This document shows, one piece after another, positions 57,584-64,000 of a stretch of DNA of 64,000 bases. This stretch comes from Cellulomonas hominis (GTDB lineage: Bacteria; Actinomycetota; Actinomycetes; Actinomycetales; Cellulomonadaceae). How positions within the stretch are numbered: position 1 is the stretch's first letter; every line of letters begins with the position of its first letter. Both the position numbers and the translations under genes were made by a program. The stretch spans positions 3,224,001 to 3,288,000 of the forward strand of contig NZ_JACHDN010000001.1 of the NCBI RefSeq assembly GCF_014201095.1, in the 5' to 3' direction. The notes under the pieces were generated by a model. The model did no database searches and was not told the origin of the DNA. It was given only the letters and a program-made list of their open reading frames with translations.

Positions 57584-58702
57584 TCAGGCGGCGGCGGGGA
57601 GGCCCGGGAGGGGGGTCGGGGTGCCCTGCCACGCGAGGCTCGCGACCGCGTTCTCCCGGAGGCCGTCCACCGTCGCCGCCCGGTCGGTCGTCCCGGCGGA
57701 GGTCCCCAGCACCGCGTCCGCGTACGCCGCGGCGAGGTCCGTGAGCAGCCCCGCGCAGAACGTCCGGACCGCGTCGGGCGTCGACACGTCCGCGCCGAGG
57801 GCGTAGCTGACCCGGCGCGGGTCGTCCGCGGTGCCCGCGACGTCGCCGGCCAGCGCCCACGCGGTCGCGGCGGCGCGGTGGGCGGCGGCCTGGGACCGCG
57901 CGCGCTCCCGCTCGGCGTCGTCGAGGCGCGCGGCAGCGACCTCGAGCCCGAAGCCCGCCTGGTCCTCGGCGAGGACGAGCGCGAGCACGGTGGTCCGGTC
58001 GAGGTCGTCGCCCTGCGCGTCCGCGGGTGCGGTGGGCGCCGCCGTCGCGCTCGCGCTCGCGTCCGGCGTCGGTGACGGGCTCTGCGCGGCCGAGCCGTCG
58101 CCCGAGCCCGAGCCGTCCGCCGCGGCCCCGGGCGTCCAGTCCGTCGCGGCGAGTGCCGTGTCCGCGGCCGGCGGCTCGGTCCCCAGCGCGCCGGCGAGCC
58201 GCGCCGCGAGCTGCGCGCGGGAGGCGGCCACCGAGGCGAGGAGGCGGGCGAGGCCCGGGTCGGCGGCGCCGAGCGCGTCCGCCCGCGCCTGGGAGGTCCC
58301 GGTGCCGAGCCGCGCGAGCACGGACGCGGGGTCCGCGGTGACGGGGGTCGGGGTGGTCGTCGGGGTGGGGGTCGCGGCCGGGAGCCCGGAGTCGTAGACG
58401 CCGCCGAGCGCGTCGGCCTGGGCGGTCGCCGCGCCGTCCACCAGCGCGAGCACCTCGGCGGTGGCGGCGTCGGCACCGGCCGCCGCGGCGCGGGCTGCGG
58501 CCGCGAGGTCGAGGGCGTCGTCGACGGCGGTCCGGCGGGCGGACTCGGCCGCGTCGGGCACGGGCTCCGACGGGGCGTCGGTCTCCCAGCGCAGCCCGCA
58601 ACCGGACAGCGTCGCGGCCGTGGCCGCCGCGAGGAGCCCCGCGAGCGCGCGGGTGGCGAGCCGGGGGCGGGCCGGGGCGGGGCGGGGGACCGTGGTGCGC
58701 AT
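57584..58702 (-). CDS. DUF4439-like ferritin-fold lipoprotein
   Basis: The product is 372 residues with a lipoprotein signal ending LSGC (lipidated Cys35). A helical N-terminal part (about 50-195) is followed by a Ser/Pro/Thr/Ala-rich low-complexity linker (about 200-240) and a four-helix, ferritin-like C-terminal part starting near LDRTTVLALVLAEDQAGFGLEVA. This matches the actinobacterial DUF4439 proteins found upstream of rimP. Function unknown. ATG 58702 has GGGAGG upstream and is preferred to GTG 58720. Confidence 0.75.
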   Translation of the reverse strand: MRTTVPRPAPARPRLATRALAGLLAAATAATLSGCGLRWETDAPSEPVPDAAESARRTAVDDALDLAAAARAAAAGADAATAEVLALVDGAATAQADALGGVYDSGLPAATPTPTTTPTPVTADPASVLARLGTGTSQARADALGAADPGLARLLASVAASRAQLAARLAGALGTEPPAADTALAATDWTPGAAADGSGSGDGSAAQSPSPTPDASASATAAPTAPADAQGDDLDRTTVLALVLAEDQAGFGLEVAAARLDDAERERARSQAAAHRAAATAWALAGDVAGTADDPRRVSYALGADVSTPDAVRTFCAGLLTDLAAAYADAVLGTSAGTTDRAATVDGLRENAVASLAWQGTPTPLPGLPAAA

Positions 58703-58919
58703 CGAGCGCGATCCTCCCACGCCGGGCGGCTCGCCCGGGCGTCCGGCGGGTGCGGGGCGCCGGAGTCGTTACCCTGGTGGCAGCACGCGGCTGCCGGCCG
58801 CGCGCCGCTCCACGCGCAGGACCCGACAACCACACAGCGTCGACGTCCCCGGGGTCGGCGTGCGCGCACGCCGGCCGTGCCGCACGAACCCGAACCGAGG
58901 ACCGACCCAGGAGGTCAGC

Positions 58920-59501
58920 ATGGCCCCGCCCGTCAGCGCGCAGCGCATCCGGGAGACCATCGAGCCGGTGGTGGCCGCCGCCGGGCTGTGGCTGGAGGAC
59001 GTCGAGCTCGCGCGCGACGCCGGCCGCCCCGTGGTGCGCGTCGTGGTCGACGCCGTGGAGGACGCGGAGGAGGCCGTCGACCTGGACGGCGTCGCCGAGG
59101 TGTCCCGCACGGTGTCCGCCGCGCTGGACGGCCTGGACGGTCTGCCCGACCGGTACACGCTCGAGGTGTCCACCCGCGGGGCCGCGGCCCCGCTGACCGC
59201 CCGCCGGCACTACGCCCGCGCGATCGGCCGCCTGGTGGTGCTGGACCTCGAGGACGGCGGGACGCTCTCCGGGCGCCTCGTGGACGTCGAGCGGGACGGC
59301 GGCGACGGCGAGGCGGTCGTGGTGACCCCGGTGACGCCGGGGGTCAAGGGACGGCCGGCCAAGGTCGGCGACCCCGTGCGGGTCCCGCTCGCGCGGGTGC
59401 GCACGGGCCGGGTGGAGGTCGAGCTCGTCAAGGACGGCGGGCGCGACCGGGACGGCGCCGGCGACGGCGCGACGGACGGGCCGACGGGCCGGGAGGACTG
59501 A
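58920..59501 (+). CDS. rimP: Ribosome maturation factor RimP
   Basis: RimP is needed for 30S assembly. The 193-residue product has the N-terminal alpha/beta domain ([28 protein letters not shown]), YTLEVSTRG, and the C-terminal SH3-like barrel ([29 protein letters not shown]), plus a short charged tail. ATG 58920 has AGGAGG upstream. It leads rimP-nusA-ylxR-infB; nusA starts one base after the stop. A TACCCT at 58770-58775 is a weak -10 candidate. Confidence 0.94.
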   Translation: MAPPVSAQRIRETIEPVVAAAGLWLEDVELARDAGRPVVRVVVDAVEDAEEAVDLDGVAEVSRTVSAALDGLDGLPDRYTLEVSTRGAAAPLTARRHYARAIGRLVVLDLEDGGTLSGRLVDVERDGGDGEAVVVTPVTPGVKGRPAKVGDPVRVPLARVRTGRVEVELVKDGGRDRDGAGDGATDGPTGRED

Positions 59502-59502
59502 C

Positions 59503-60609
59503 GTGGACATCGACATGCAGGCGCTGCGGCTCATCGAGCGCGAGCGCGACATCAGCCTGGACGTCCTGGTCTCGGCGATCGAGCAGGCGCTGCTCTCCGC
59601 CTACCACCGCACGCCGGACGCGCACCCGGACGCCCGGGTGGAGCTCGACCGGCGCTCGGGGCACGTGACCGTGTGGGCGCGCGAGCGCACCGTGGTCCCG
59701 GCGCCGGACGCCGAGGGCGCGGACGCGGACGGCACGGTCACCGCGGTGCCGCCGACGACGTCCGTGGTCGGCCCGGAGTTCGACGACACCCCGGCGGGCT
59801 TCGGCCGGATCGCCACCGCCACCGCGCGCCAGGTGATCGTGCAGCGGCTGCGCGACGCCGAGGACGACCAGGTGCTGGGGCAGTACCGCGGCAAGGAGGG
59901 CGAGGTCCTCGGCGGGGTCATCCAGCAGGGCCGCGACCCGCGCGTCGTCATGGTCGACGTGGGCGGCACCGAGGCGGTCCTCCCGCCGCACGAGCAGGTC
60001 CCGACCGAGGAGTACGTGCACGGCGAGCGGATCCGCGCGTACGTGCTGGACGTGTCGCGCGGCGCGAAGGGCGCGCAGATCACGCTGTCCCGCACGCACC
60101 CGAACCTCGTGCGCAAGCTGTTCGAGCTGGAGGTCCCGGAGATCGCGGAGGGGCACGTGGAGATCACGGCCCTGGCCCGCGAGGCCGGCCACCGCACGAA
60201 GATGGCCGTCCGGTCCCGCGTGCCGGGCCTGGGCGCGAAGGGCGCGTGCATCGGCCCCCTCGGCGCCCGCGTCCGCGCGGTGATGGCCGAGCTGCACGGC
60301 GAGAAGATCGACATCGTCGACCACTCGGACGACCCGGCGGAGATGGTGGCCCACGCGCTGTCCCCGGCGCGTGTGCTGTCCGTCACCGTCGTGGACCCCG
60401 CGGCGCGCGCCGCGCGCGTCGTCGTGCCGGACTACCAGCTGTCGCTCGCGATCGGCAAGGAGGGGCAGAACGCCCGGCTGGCCGCGAAGCTGACGGGGTG
60501 GCGCATCGACATCCGGTCGGACGCGCAGGAGGCCCCGGCCGACGCGCAGCCGGCCGCTGCGGGGGCCGCAGAGGGCGACGGCCGAGGTGACGGTCGGGCC
60601 CGGGGGTGA
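59503..60609 (+). CDS. nusA: Transcription termination/antitermination factor NusA
   Basis: NusA binds RNA polymerase and nascent RNA and modulates pausing and termination. The 368-residue product has the N-terminal polymerase-binding domain, interrupted by an acidic insertion near residues 68-90, an S1 domain ([20 protein letters not shown]), and two KH domains ([38 protein letters not shown]). It lacks the C-terminal acidic repeats, as usual in Gram-positives. The stop overlaps the ylxR frame (GTGA). Confidence 0.95.
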   Translation: MDIDMQALRLIERERDISLDVLVSAIEQALLSAYHRTPDAHPDARVELDRRSGHVTVWARERTVVPAPDAEGADADGTVTAVPPTTSVVGPEFDDTPAGFGRIATATARQVIVQRLRDAEDDQVLGQYRGKEGEVLGGVIQQGRDPRVVMVDVGGTEAVLPPHEQVPTEEYVHGERIRAYVLDVSRGAKGAQITLSRTHPNLVRKLFELEVPEIAEGHVEITALAREAGHRTKMAVRSRVPGLGAKGACIGPLGARVRAVMAELHGEKIDIVDHSDDPAEMVAHALSPARVLSVTVVDPAARAARVVVPDYQLSLAIGKEGQNARLAAKLTGWRIDIRSDAQEAPADAQPAAAGAAEGDGRGDGRARG

Positions 60610-60998
60610 GTCGCCGGTCGGCAGACCCGGGGGCGCGCGCTAGACTGGTCGAGGCTGGGCCGGGTGCCCGGCTCTCCTCGCCGAGCAGGCGCCACCCCGA
60701 CACCCACGCCGCGGACCCCGCGGCGGAGGTCGTCACGGGCCCGGTGCGCACGTGCGTGGGGTGCCGGACGACCGGTCCGAGGTCGGTCCTGCTGCGCGTG
60801 GTCGCGGCGACGACGGACGCGGGTGACCCCGCGGTCGTGGTCGACGTGCGCCGCGCTCTGCCGGGCCGGGGGGCGTGGCTGCACCCCGATCCTCACTGCC
60901 TCGAGCTCGCCGAGCGCCGTCGTGCGTTCCCGCGGGCCCTGCGTCTCGCGGGGCCGCTGGACACGTCCGCGGTCCGGGCGCACCTCGGGGTCGCGTGA
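60606..60998 (+). CDS. YlxR family nucleic-acid-binding protein
   Basis: The core (about residues 47-130) has [35 protein letters not shown] and [10 protein letters not shown], the YlxR pattern; the family binds RNA or DNA and is always near nusA and infB. GTG 60606 is the longest start and overlaps the nusA stop, but the first about 45 residues are low complexity and a TAGACT promoter box lies inside them at 60641, so GTG 60744 (MRTCVGCR) may be the real start. Confidence 0.8.
   Translation: MSRRSADPGARARLVEAGPGARLSSPSRRHPDTHAADPAAEVVTGPVRTCVGCRTTGPRSVLLRVVAATTDAGDPAVVVDVRRALPGRGAWLHPDPHCLELAERRRAFPRALRLAGPLDTSAVRAHLGVA
60641..60646 (+). promoter_or_regulatory. Candidate -10 box before ylxR-infB
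   Basis: TAGACT in GCGCGCTAGACTGGTC is the same hexamer as upstream of rpsB. It lies inside the longest ylxR frame and would give infB a promoter independent of rimP-nusA. The -35 region is GC-rich and unclear. Confidence 0.45.
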
Positions 60999-61033
60999 GG
61001 AGGACCGTCGCCGCCGGGCACCGGCCCGGTGGC

Positions 61034-61087
61034 ATGTGCACCGTCGAACAGGGAAAGCGGGTCGAAGAGCCGATGGCTGCCCGATGA
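61034..61087 (+). CDS. Putative 17-residue leader peptide upstream of infB
   Basis: ATG 61034 opens a frame encoding MCTVEQGKRVEEPMAAR and ends at TGA 61085-61087. That stop overlaps the next mini-ORF start (ATG 61084). An internal ATG at 61073 would give only MAAR. Whether either is translated is unknown; the upstream GGTGG is a weak ribosome binding site. Confidence 0.35.
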   Translation: MCTVEQGKRVEEPMAAR

Positions 61088-61129
61088 GCACGCACCGATG
61101 AGTACCCAGCGATGAGTACCCAGCACTAA
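61073..61129 (+). promoter_or_regulatory. Chain of overlapping mini-ORFs upstream of infB
   Basis: Three five-codon ORFs follow one another with ATGA overlaps: ATG 61084 to TGA 61099-61101 (MSTHR), ATG 61098 to TGA 61113-61115 (MSTQR), and ATG 61112 to TAA 61127-61129 (MSTQH). Each 14-base unit shifts the frame by one. The 17-residue ORF, or its MAAR end, feeds into the first by the same overlap. The design favours repeated termination and re-initiation just before infB. Confidence 0.55.
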
Positions 61130-61140
61130 CGACGGTCCGA

Positions 61141-61166
61141 CCCTGTCCGGGCGGGCCGAGACAGGG
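61141..61166 (+). promoter_or_regulatory. Hairpin covering part of the infB ribosome binding site
   Basis: CCCTGTC (61141-61147) pairs with GACAGGG (61160-61166); the right arm includes the GGG of the infB ribosome binding site GGGAGAG (61164-61170). The left arm starts 11 bases after the last mini-ORF stop, so a ribosome ending there would cover it and could free the site. Confidence 0.5.
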
Positions 61167-61172
61167 AGAGAT

Positions 61173-64000
61173 GTGGCCAAGGTCCGCGTCTACGAGCTCG
61201 CCAAGGAGCTCGGAGTCGACAGCAAGACCCTCATGACCAAGCTGAACGAGCTCGGTGAGTTCGTGCGCTCGGCGTCCTCGACGATCGAGCCGCCGGTGGT
61301 CCGCAAGCTGCGGGACACCTACCCGGCCGGTGGCGGCGCGAAGCCCGCCGCGAGCCGGCCCGCCAACGCCCCGGCCGCCGCGCCGGCCCCGTCGGCGACC
61401 CCCGCCGCCCCCGCGCCGTCGGCCCCGGCCGCCTCGGCGCCCGCGGCGACCCCGGCCCCGGCCCCGGCCGCACGGCCGTCGACCCCGGCGCCCGCCCCCG
61501 CGGCGCGCCCGGCGGCCGCCGCCCCGTCGGCCCCCGCCGCGTCCGCGGCCCCGGCCGCCCCGGCCGCGCGTCCCGGCCCGGCCCGTCCGGCCGCCCCGGC
61601 GCCGCGCCCGGCCCAGCCGGCGCGCTCCGAGGGGCAGGGCGGCGAGCGCGCCCCCCGGCCCGGCGGTGGCGCGCCGCGTCCGGGTGGTCCCCGCCCGGGC
61701 AACAACCCGTTCGCGTCCTCGCAGGGCATGCCCCGCTCCGGCGGGCCGCGCCCCGGTGGCCCGCGCCCGGGCAACAACCCGTTCGCGTCCTCGCAGGGCA
61801 TGCCGCGCCCCGGTGAGCGCCGCTCCGACGCCCCGGCCGCCTCGGCCGGCGCGGGTGCCGGCGACCGTCCGGGCGGGCCCCGTCCCGCGGCGCCGCGTCC
61901 CGGCGGCCCGCGCCCGAACCCGGGCATGATGCCGGGCCGCAGCACCAGCGGCGTCGGCCGTCCCGGCGACCGCCCGGCCCGTCCGGGTGGCGGCGGCGGT
62001 CGTCCCGGTGGCGGCGGTGGCGGCGGCTACGGCGGCGGCGGTGGCCGTCCCGGTGGTGGCGGCGGCTTCGCCGGTCGTCCCGGTGGCGGCGGTGGCCGTC
62101 CGGGTGCCGGCGGTCGCGGCTCCACCCAGGGTGCCTTCGGGCGCGCCGGGGGCCGTCCGGTCCGCGGGCGCAAGTCGAAGCGGGCGAAGCGCCAGGAGTT
62201 CGAGCAGATGCAGGCGCCATCGCTCGGCGGCGTGCAGGTGCCGCGCGGGAACGGCTCGACCGTCATCCGCCTGCGCCACGGCTCGTCGCTGAACGACTTC
62301 GCGGACAAGATCGACGCGAACCCGGCCTCGCTGGTCACCGTGCTGTTCCACCTCGGTGAGATGGCGACGGCGACGCAGTCGCTGGACGAGGACACCTTCG
62401 GGACGCTGGCCGCGGAGCTCGGCTACGTCGTCGAGATGGTCTCGGCGGAGGAGGAGGACCGCGAGCTGCTCGGGGCCTTCGACATCGACCTCGACGCCGA
62501 GCTGGAGGGCGAGTCCGACGAGGACCTGTTCCCGCGCCCGCCCGTCGTCACGGTCATGGGTCACGTCGACCACGGGAAGACGAAGCTCCTCGACGCCATC
62601 CGGTCCACGGACGTCGTCGCGGGCGAGGCCGGCGGGATCACCCAGCACATCGGTGCGTACCAGGTCCGTGCGGAGCACGAGGGCCAGGACCGGGCCATCA
62701 CGTTCATCGACACCCCGGGTCACGAGGCGTTCACCGCCATGCGTGCCCGCGGTGCGCAGGTGACGGACATCGCGATCCTCGTGGTCGCGGCGGACGACGG
62801 CGTGATGCCCCAGACCATCGAGGCGCTGAACCACGCCCAGGCGGCCGGTGTGCCGATCGTGGTCGCGGTCAACAAGGTGGACAAGGAGTCGGCGAACCCG
62901 GCGAAGATCCGCCAGCAGCTCACCGAGTACAACCTGGTGGCCGAGGAGTACGGCGGCGACACCATGTTCGTCGACGTGTCGGCCAAGCAGCGGATGGGCA
63001 TCGACCAGCTCCTCGAGGCCGTCCTGCTGACGGCGGACGCCTCGCTGGACCTGCGGGCCAACCCCGACAAGGACGCCCGAGGCGTCGCCATCGAGGCGAA
63101 CCTCGACAAGGGCCGCGGCGCCGTCGCGACCGTCCTGGTCCAGTCCGGCACGCTGCGCGTCGGCGACGCGATCGTCGCGGGCACCGCCCACGGCCGCGTC
63201 CGCGCGATGTTCGACGAGCACGGCGAGAACGTCACCGAGGCGGGCCCGGCGCGTCCGGTGCTGGTCCTCGGCCTGGCGTCGGTGCCGAGCGCCGGCGACA
63301 CCTTCCTGGTGGCGCCGGACGAGCGGACCGCGCGGCAGATCGCCGAGAAGCGCGAGGCGGCCGAGCGTGCCGCCCTCCTGGCCAAGCGCCGCAAGCGCAT
63401 CAGCCTCGAGGACTTCACGCAGGCGCTGCAGCAGGGCAAGGTCGAGACCCTCAACCTCGTCCTCAAGGGCGACGTGTCGGGTGCCGTCGAGGCCCTCGAG
63501 GACGCGCTGCTCAAGATCGACGTGGGCGACGAGGTCGACCTGCGGGTCATCCACCGCGGTGTCGGTGCGATCACGCAGAACGACGTCAACCTCGCCACGG
63601 TCGACAACGCCATCATCATCGGCTTCAACGTCAAGTACGCGGAGCGGGTGGAGGACCTCGCCGAGCGCGAGGGCGTGGACGTCCGGTTCTACTCGGTCAT
63701 CTACCAGGCGATCGATGACGTCGAGGCGGCCCTCAAGGGCATGCTCAAGCCGGAGTACGAGGAGGTGCAGCTCGGTACCGCCGAGGTGCGCGAGGTGTTC
63801 CGCTCCTCCAAGTTCGGCAACATCGCCGGTTCGCTGGTCCGGTCCGGGGAGATCCGCCGCAACACCAAGGCGCGGGTGCTCCGGAACGGCACCGTCATCG
63901 GCGACAACCTCACCATCGAGTCGCTCAAGCGGTTCAAGGACGACGCCACCGAGGTCCGCGAGGGCTACGAGTGCGGTATCGGCCTCGGGTCGTACAACGA
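61173..64000 (+). CDS. infB: Translation initiation factor IF-2, 3' end outside the window
   Basis: IF-2 delivers fMet-tRNA to the 30S subunit and promotes 50S joining. The frame has no stop before the window ends at 942 codons. The N-terminal [19 protein letters not shown] domain is followed by a long Ala/Pro-rich and then Gly/Arg/Pro-rich low-complexity region (about 55-330). Then comes the G domain, with GHVDHGKT at about 463-470, DTPGHEAF and NKVD, and domains II-III and part of domain IV. GTG 61173 has GGGAGAG upstream; the overlapping ATG at 61171 is out of frame. Confidence 0.96.
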   Translation, partial: MAKVRVYELAKELGVDSKTLMTKLNELGEFVRSASSTIEPPVVRKLRDTYPAGGGAKPAASRPANAPAAAPAPSATPAAPAPSAPAASAPAATPAPAPAARPSTPAPAPAARPAAAAPSAPAASAAPAAPAARPGPARPAAPAPRPAQPARSEGQGGERAPRPGGGAPRPGGPRPGNNPFASSQGMPRSGGPRPGGPRPGNNPFASSQGMPRPGERRSDAPAASAGAGAGDRPGGPRPAAPRPGGPRPNPGMMPGRSTSGVGRPGDRPARPGGGGGRPGGGGGGGYGGGGGRPGGGGGFAGRPGGGGGRPGAGGRGSTQGAFGRAGGRPVRGRKSKRAKRQEFEQMQAPSLGGVQVPRGNGSTVIRLRHGSSLNDFADKIDANPASLVTVLFHLGEMATATQSLDEDTFGTLAAELGYVVEMVSAEEEDRELLGAFDIDLDAELEGESDEDLFPRPPVVTVMGHVDHGKTKLLDAIRSTDVVAGEAGGITQHIGAYQVRAEHEGQDRAITFIDTPGHEAFTAMRARGAQVTDIAILVVAADDGVMPQTIEALNHAQAAGVPIVVAVNKVDKESANPAKIRQQLTEYNLVAEEYGGDTMFVDVSAKQRMGIDQLLEAVLLTADASLDLRANPDKDARGVAIEANLDKGRGAVATVLVQSGTLRVGDAIVAGTAHGRVRAMFDEHGENVTEAGPARPVLVLGLASVPSAGDTFLVAPDERTARQIAEKREAAERAALLAKRRKRISLEDFTQALQQGKVETLNLVLKGDVSGAVEALEDALLKIDVGDEVDLRVIHRGVGAITQNDVNLATVDNAIIIGFNVKYAERVEDLAEREGVDVRFYSVIYQAIDDVEAALKGMLKPEYEEVQLGTAEVREVFRSSKFGNIAGSLVRSGEIRRNTKARVLRNGTVIGDNLTIESLKRFKDDATEVREGYECGIGLGSYN
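61692..61804 (+). repeat. Identical 41-bp direct repeats in the infB low-complexity region
   Basis: Bases 61692-61732 and 61764-61804 are identical over 41 positions, 72 bases apart, and encode two copies of [14 protein letters not shown]. Identity at every third codon position points to a recent duplication or gene conversion rather than selection on the protein alone. Confidence 0.8.

Noticed and set aside
60999..61172. Standard riboswitch upstream of infB
   Set aside because: I could not match the sequence to any riboswitch class; the visible structure is the mini-ORF chain and a short hairpin.
60432..63554. Long minus-strand frame opposite infB and ylxR
   Set aside because: Same reason; the plus strand encodes IF-2 with intact motifs, and the minus product is compositional noise.

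Overview
The window is a contiguous stretch of chromosome from a very GC-rich, Gram-positive actinobacterium, most likely a Cellulomonas-like member of the Micrococcales. The grounds are extreme GC content with G/C in nearly every third codon position, many GTG starts, and ATGA/GTGA gene overlaps. The conserved actinobacterial gene order is also present: ndk; smc-ftsY; amtB-glnK-glnD-ffh; rpsP-khpA-rimM-trmD-rplS-lepB-rnhB-DUF2469; yraN-comM-dprA-xerC-whiG-type sigma-M23-rpsB-tsf-pyrH-frr-cdsA-rlmN; dxr / rseP-ispG; proS; rimP-nusA-ylxR-infB. The genus is an inference. The first gene (an MFS transporter) and the last (infB) are cut by the window edges. I saw no rRNA, tRNA, CRISPR array, transposase or phage gene.

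Layout. 1-7.5 kb: MFS transporter end, DUF4233, ndk, smc, a small membrane protein and ftsY. 7.6-11.1 kb: the nitrogen-sensing operon amtB-glnK-glnD, preceded by a good match to a GlnR box; glnD is short and lacks ACT domains. 11.1-14.7 kb: ffh and two hydrolases. 14.9-20.4 kb: the ribosomal protein / RNA modification block with signal peptidase and RNase HII. 20.6-26.4 kb: yraN, comM and dprA (DNA uptake and processing), xerC and a flagellar/sporulation-type sigma factor. 26.4-33.3 kb: an M23 peptidase and the rpsB-tsf-pyrH-frr-cdsA-rlmN block. 33.3-36.5 kb: a two-component system divergent from dxr.

36.5-47 kb: an accessory module for import and oxidation of a polyamine, probably putrescine. 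It has an FAD amine oxidase, a class III aminotransferase, an Lrp-type regulator, an aminoaldehyde dehydrogenase, a PotDABC-type ABC importer and a saccharopine-dehydrogenase-fold enzyme. It sits, with a diguanylate cyclase gene, between dxr and rseP, genes usually adjacent in relatives. 48.3-57.3 kb: rseP, ispG, a GNAT protein, a small membrane protein, a PEPCK-like P-loop protein of unknown role, a Fpg/Nei glycosylase and proS. 57.3-64 kb: a repeat-rich spacer, a DUF4439 lipoprotein and rimP-nusA-ylxR-infB.

The most interesting non-coding signal is just upstream of infB (61034-61173). There, a chain of tiny open reading frames overlaps stop-to-start (ATGA) and ends 11 bases before a hairpin whose right arm covers part of the infB ribosome binding site. 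This looks like a translation-initiation-sensing leader for initiation factor 2. Other leads are a structured rplS leader, a shared 51-bp element upstream of yraN and the M23 gene, an M23 frame with no stop before it runs antisense through the sigma factor gene, and tandem repeats coding for hydrophilic segments of DprA.
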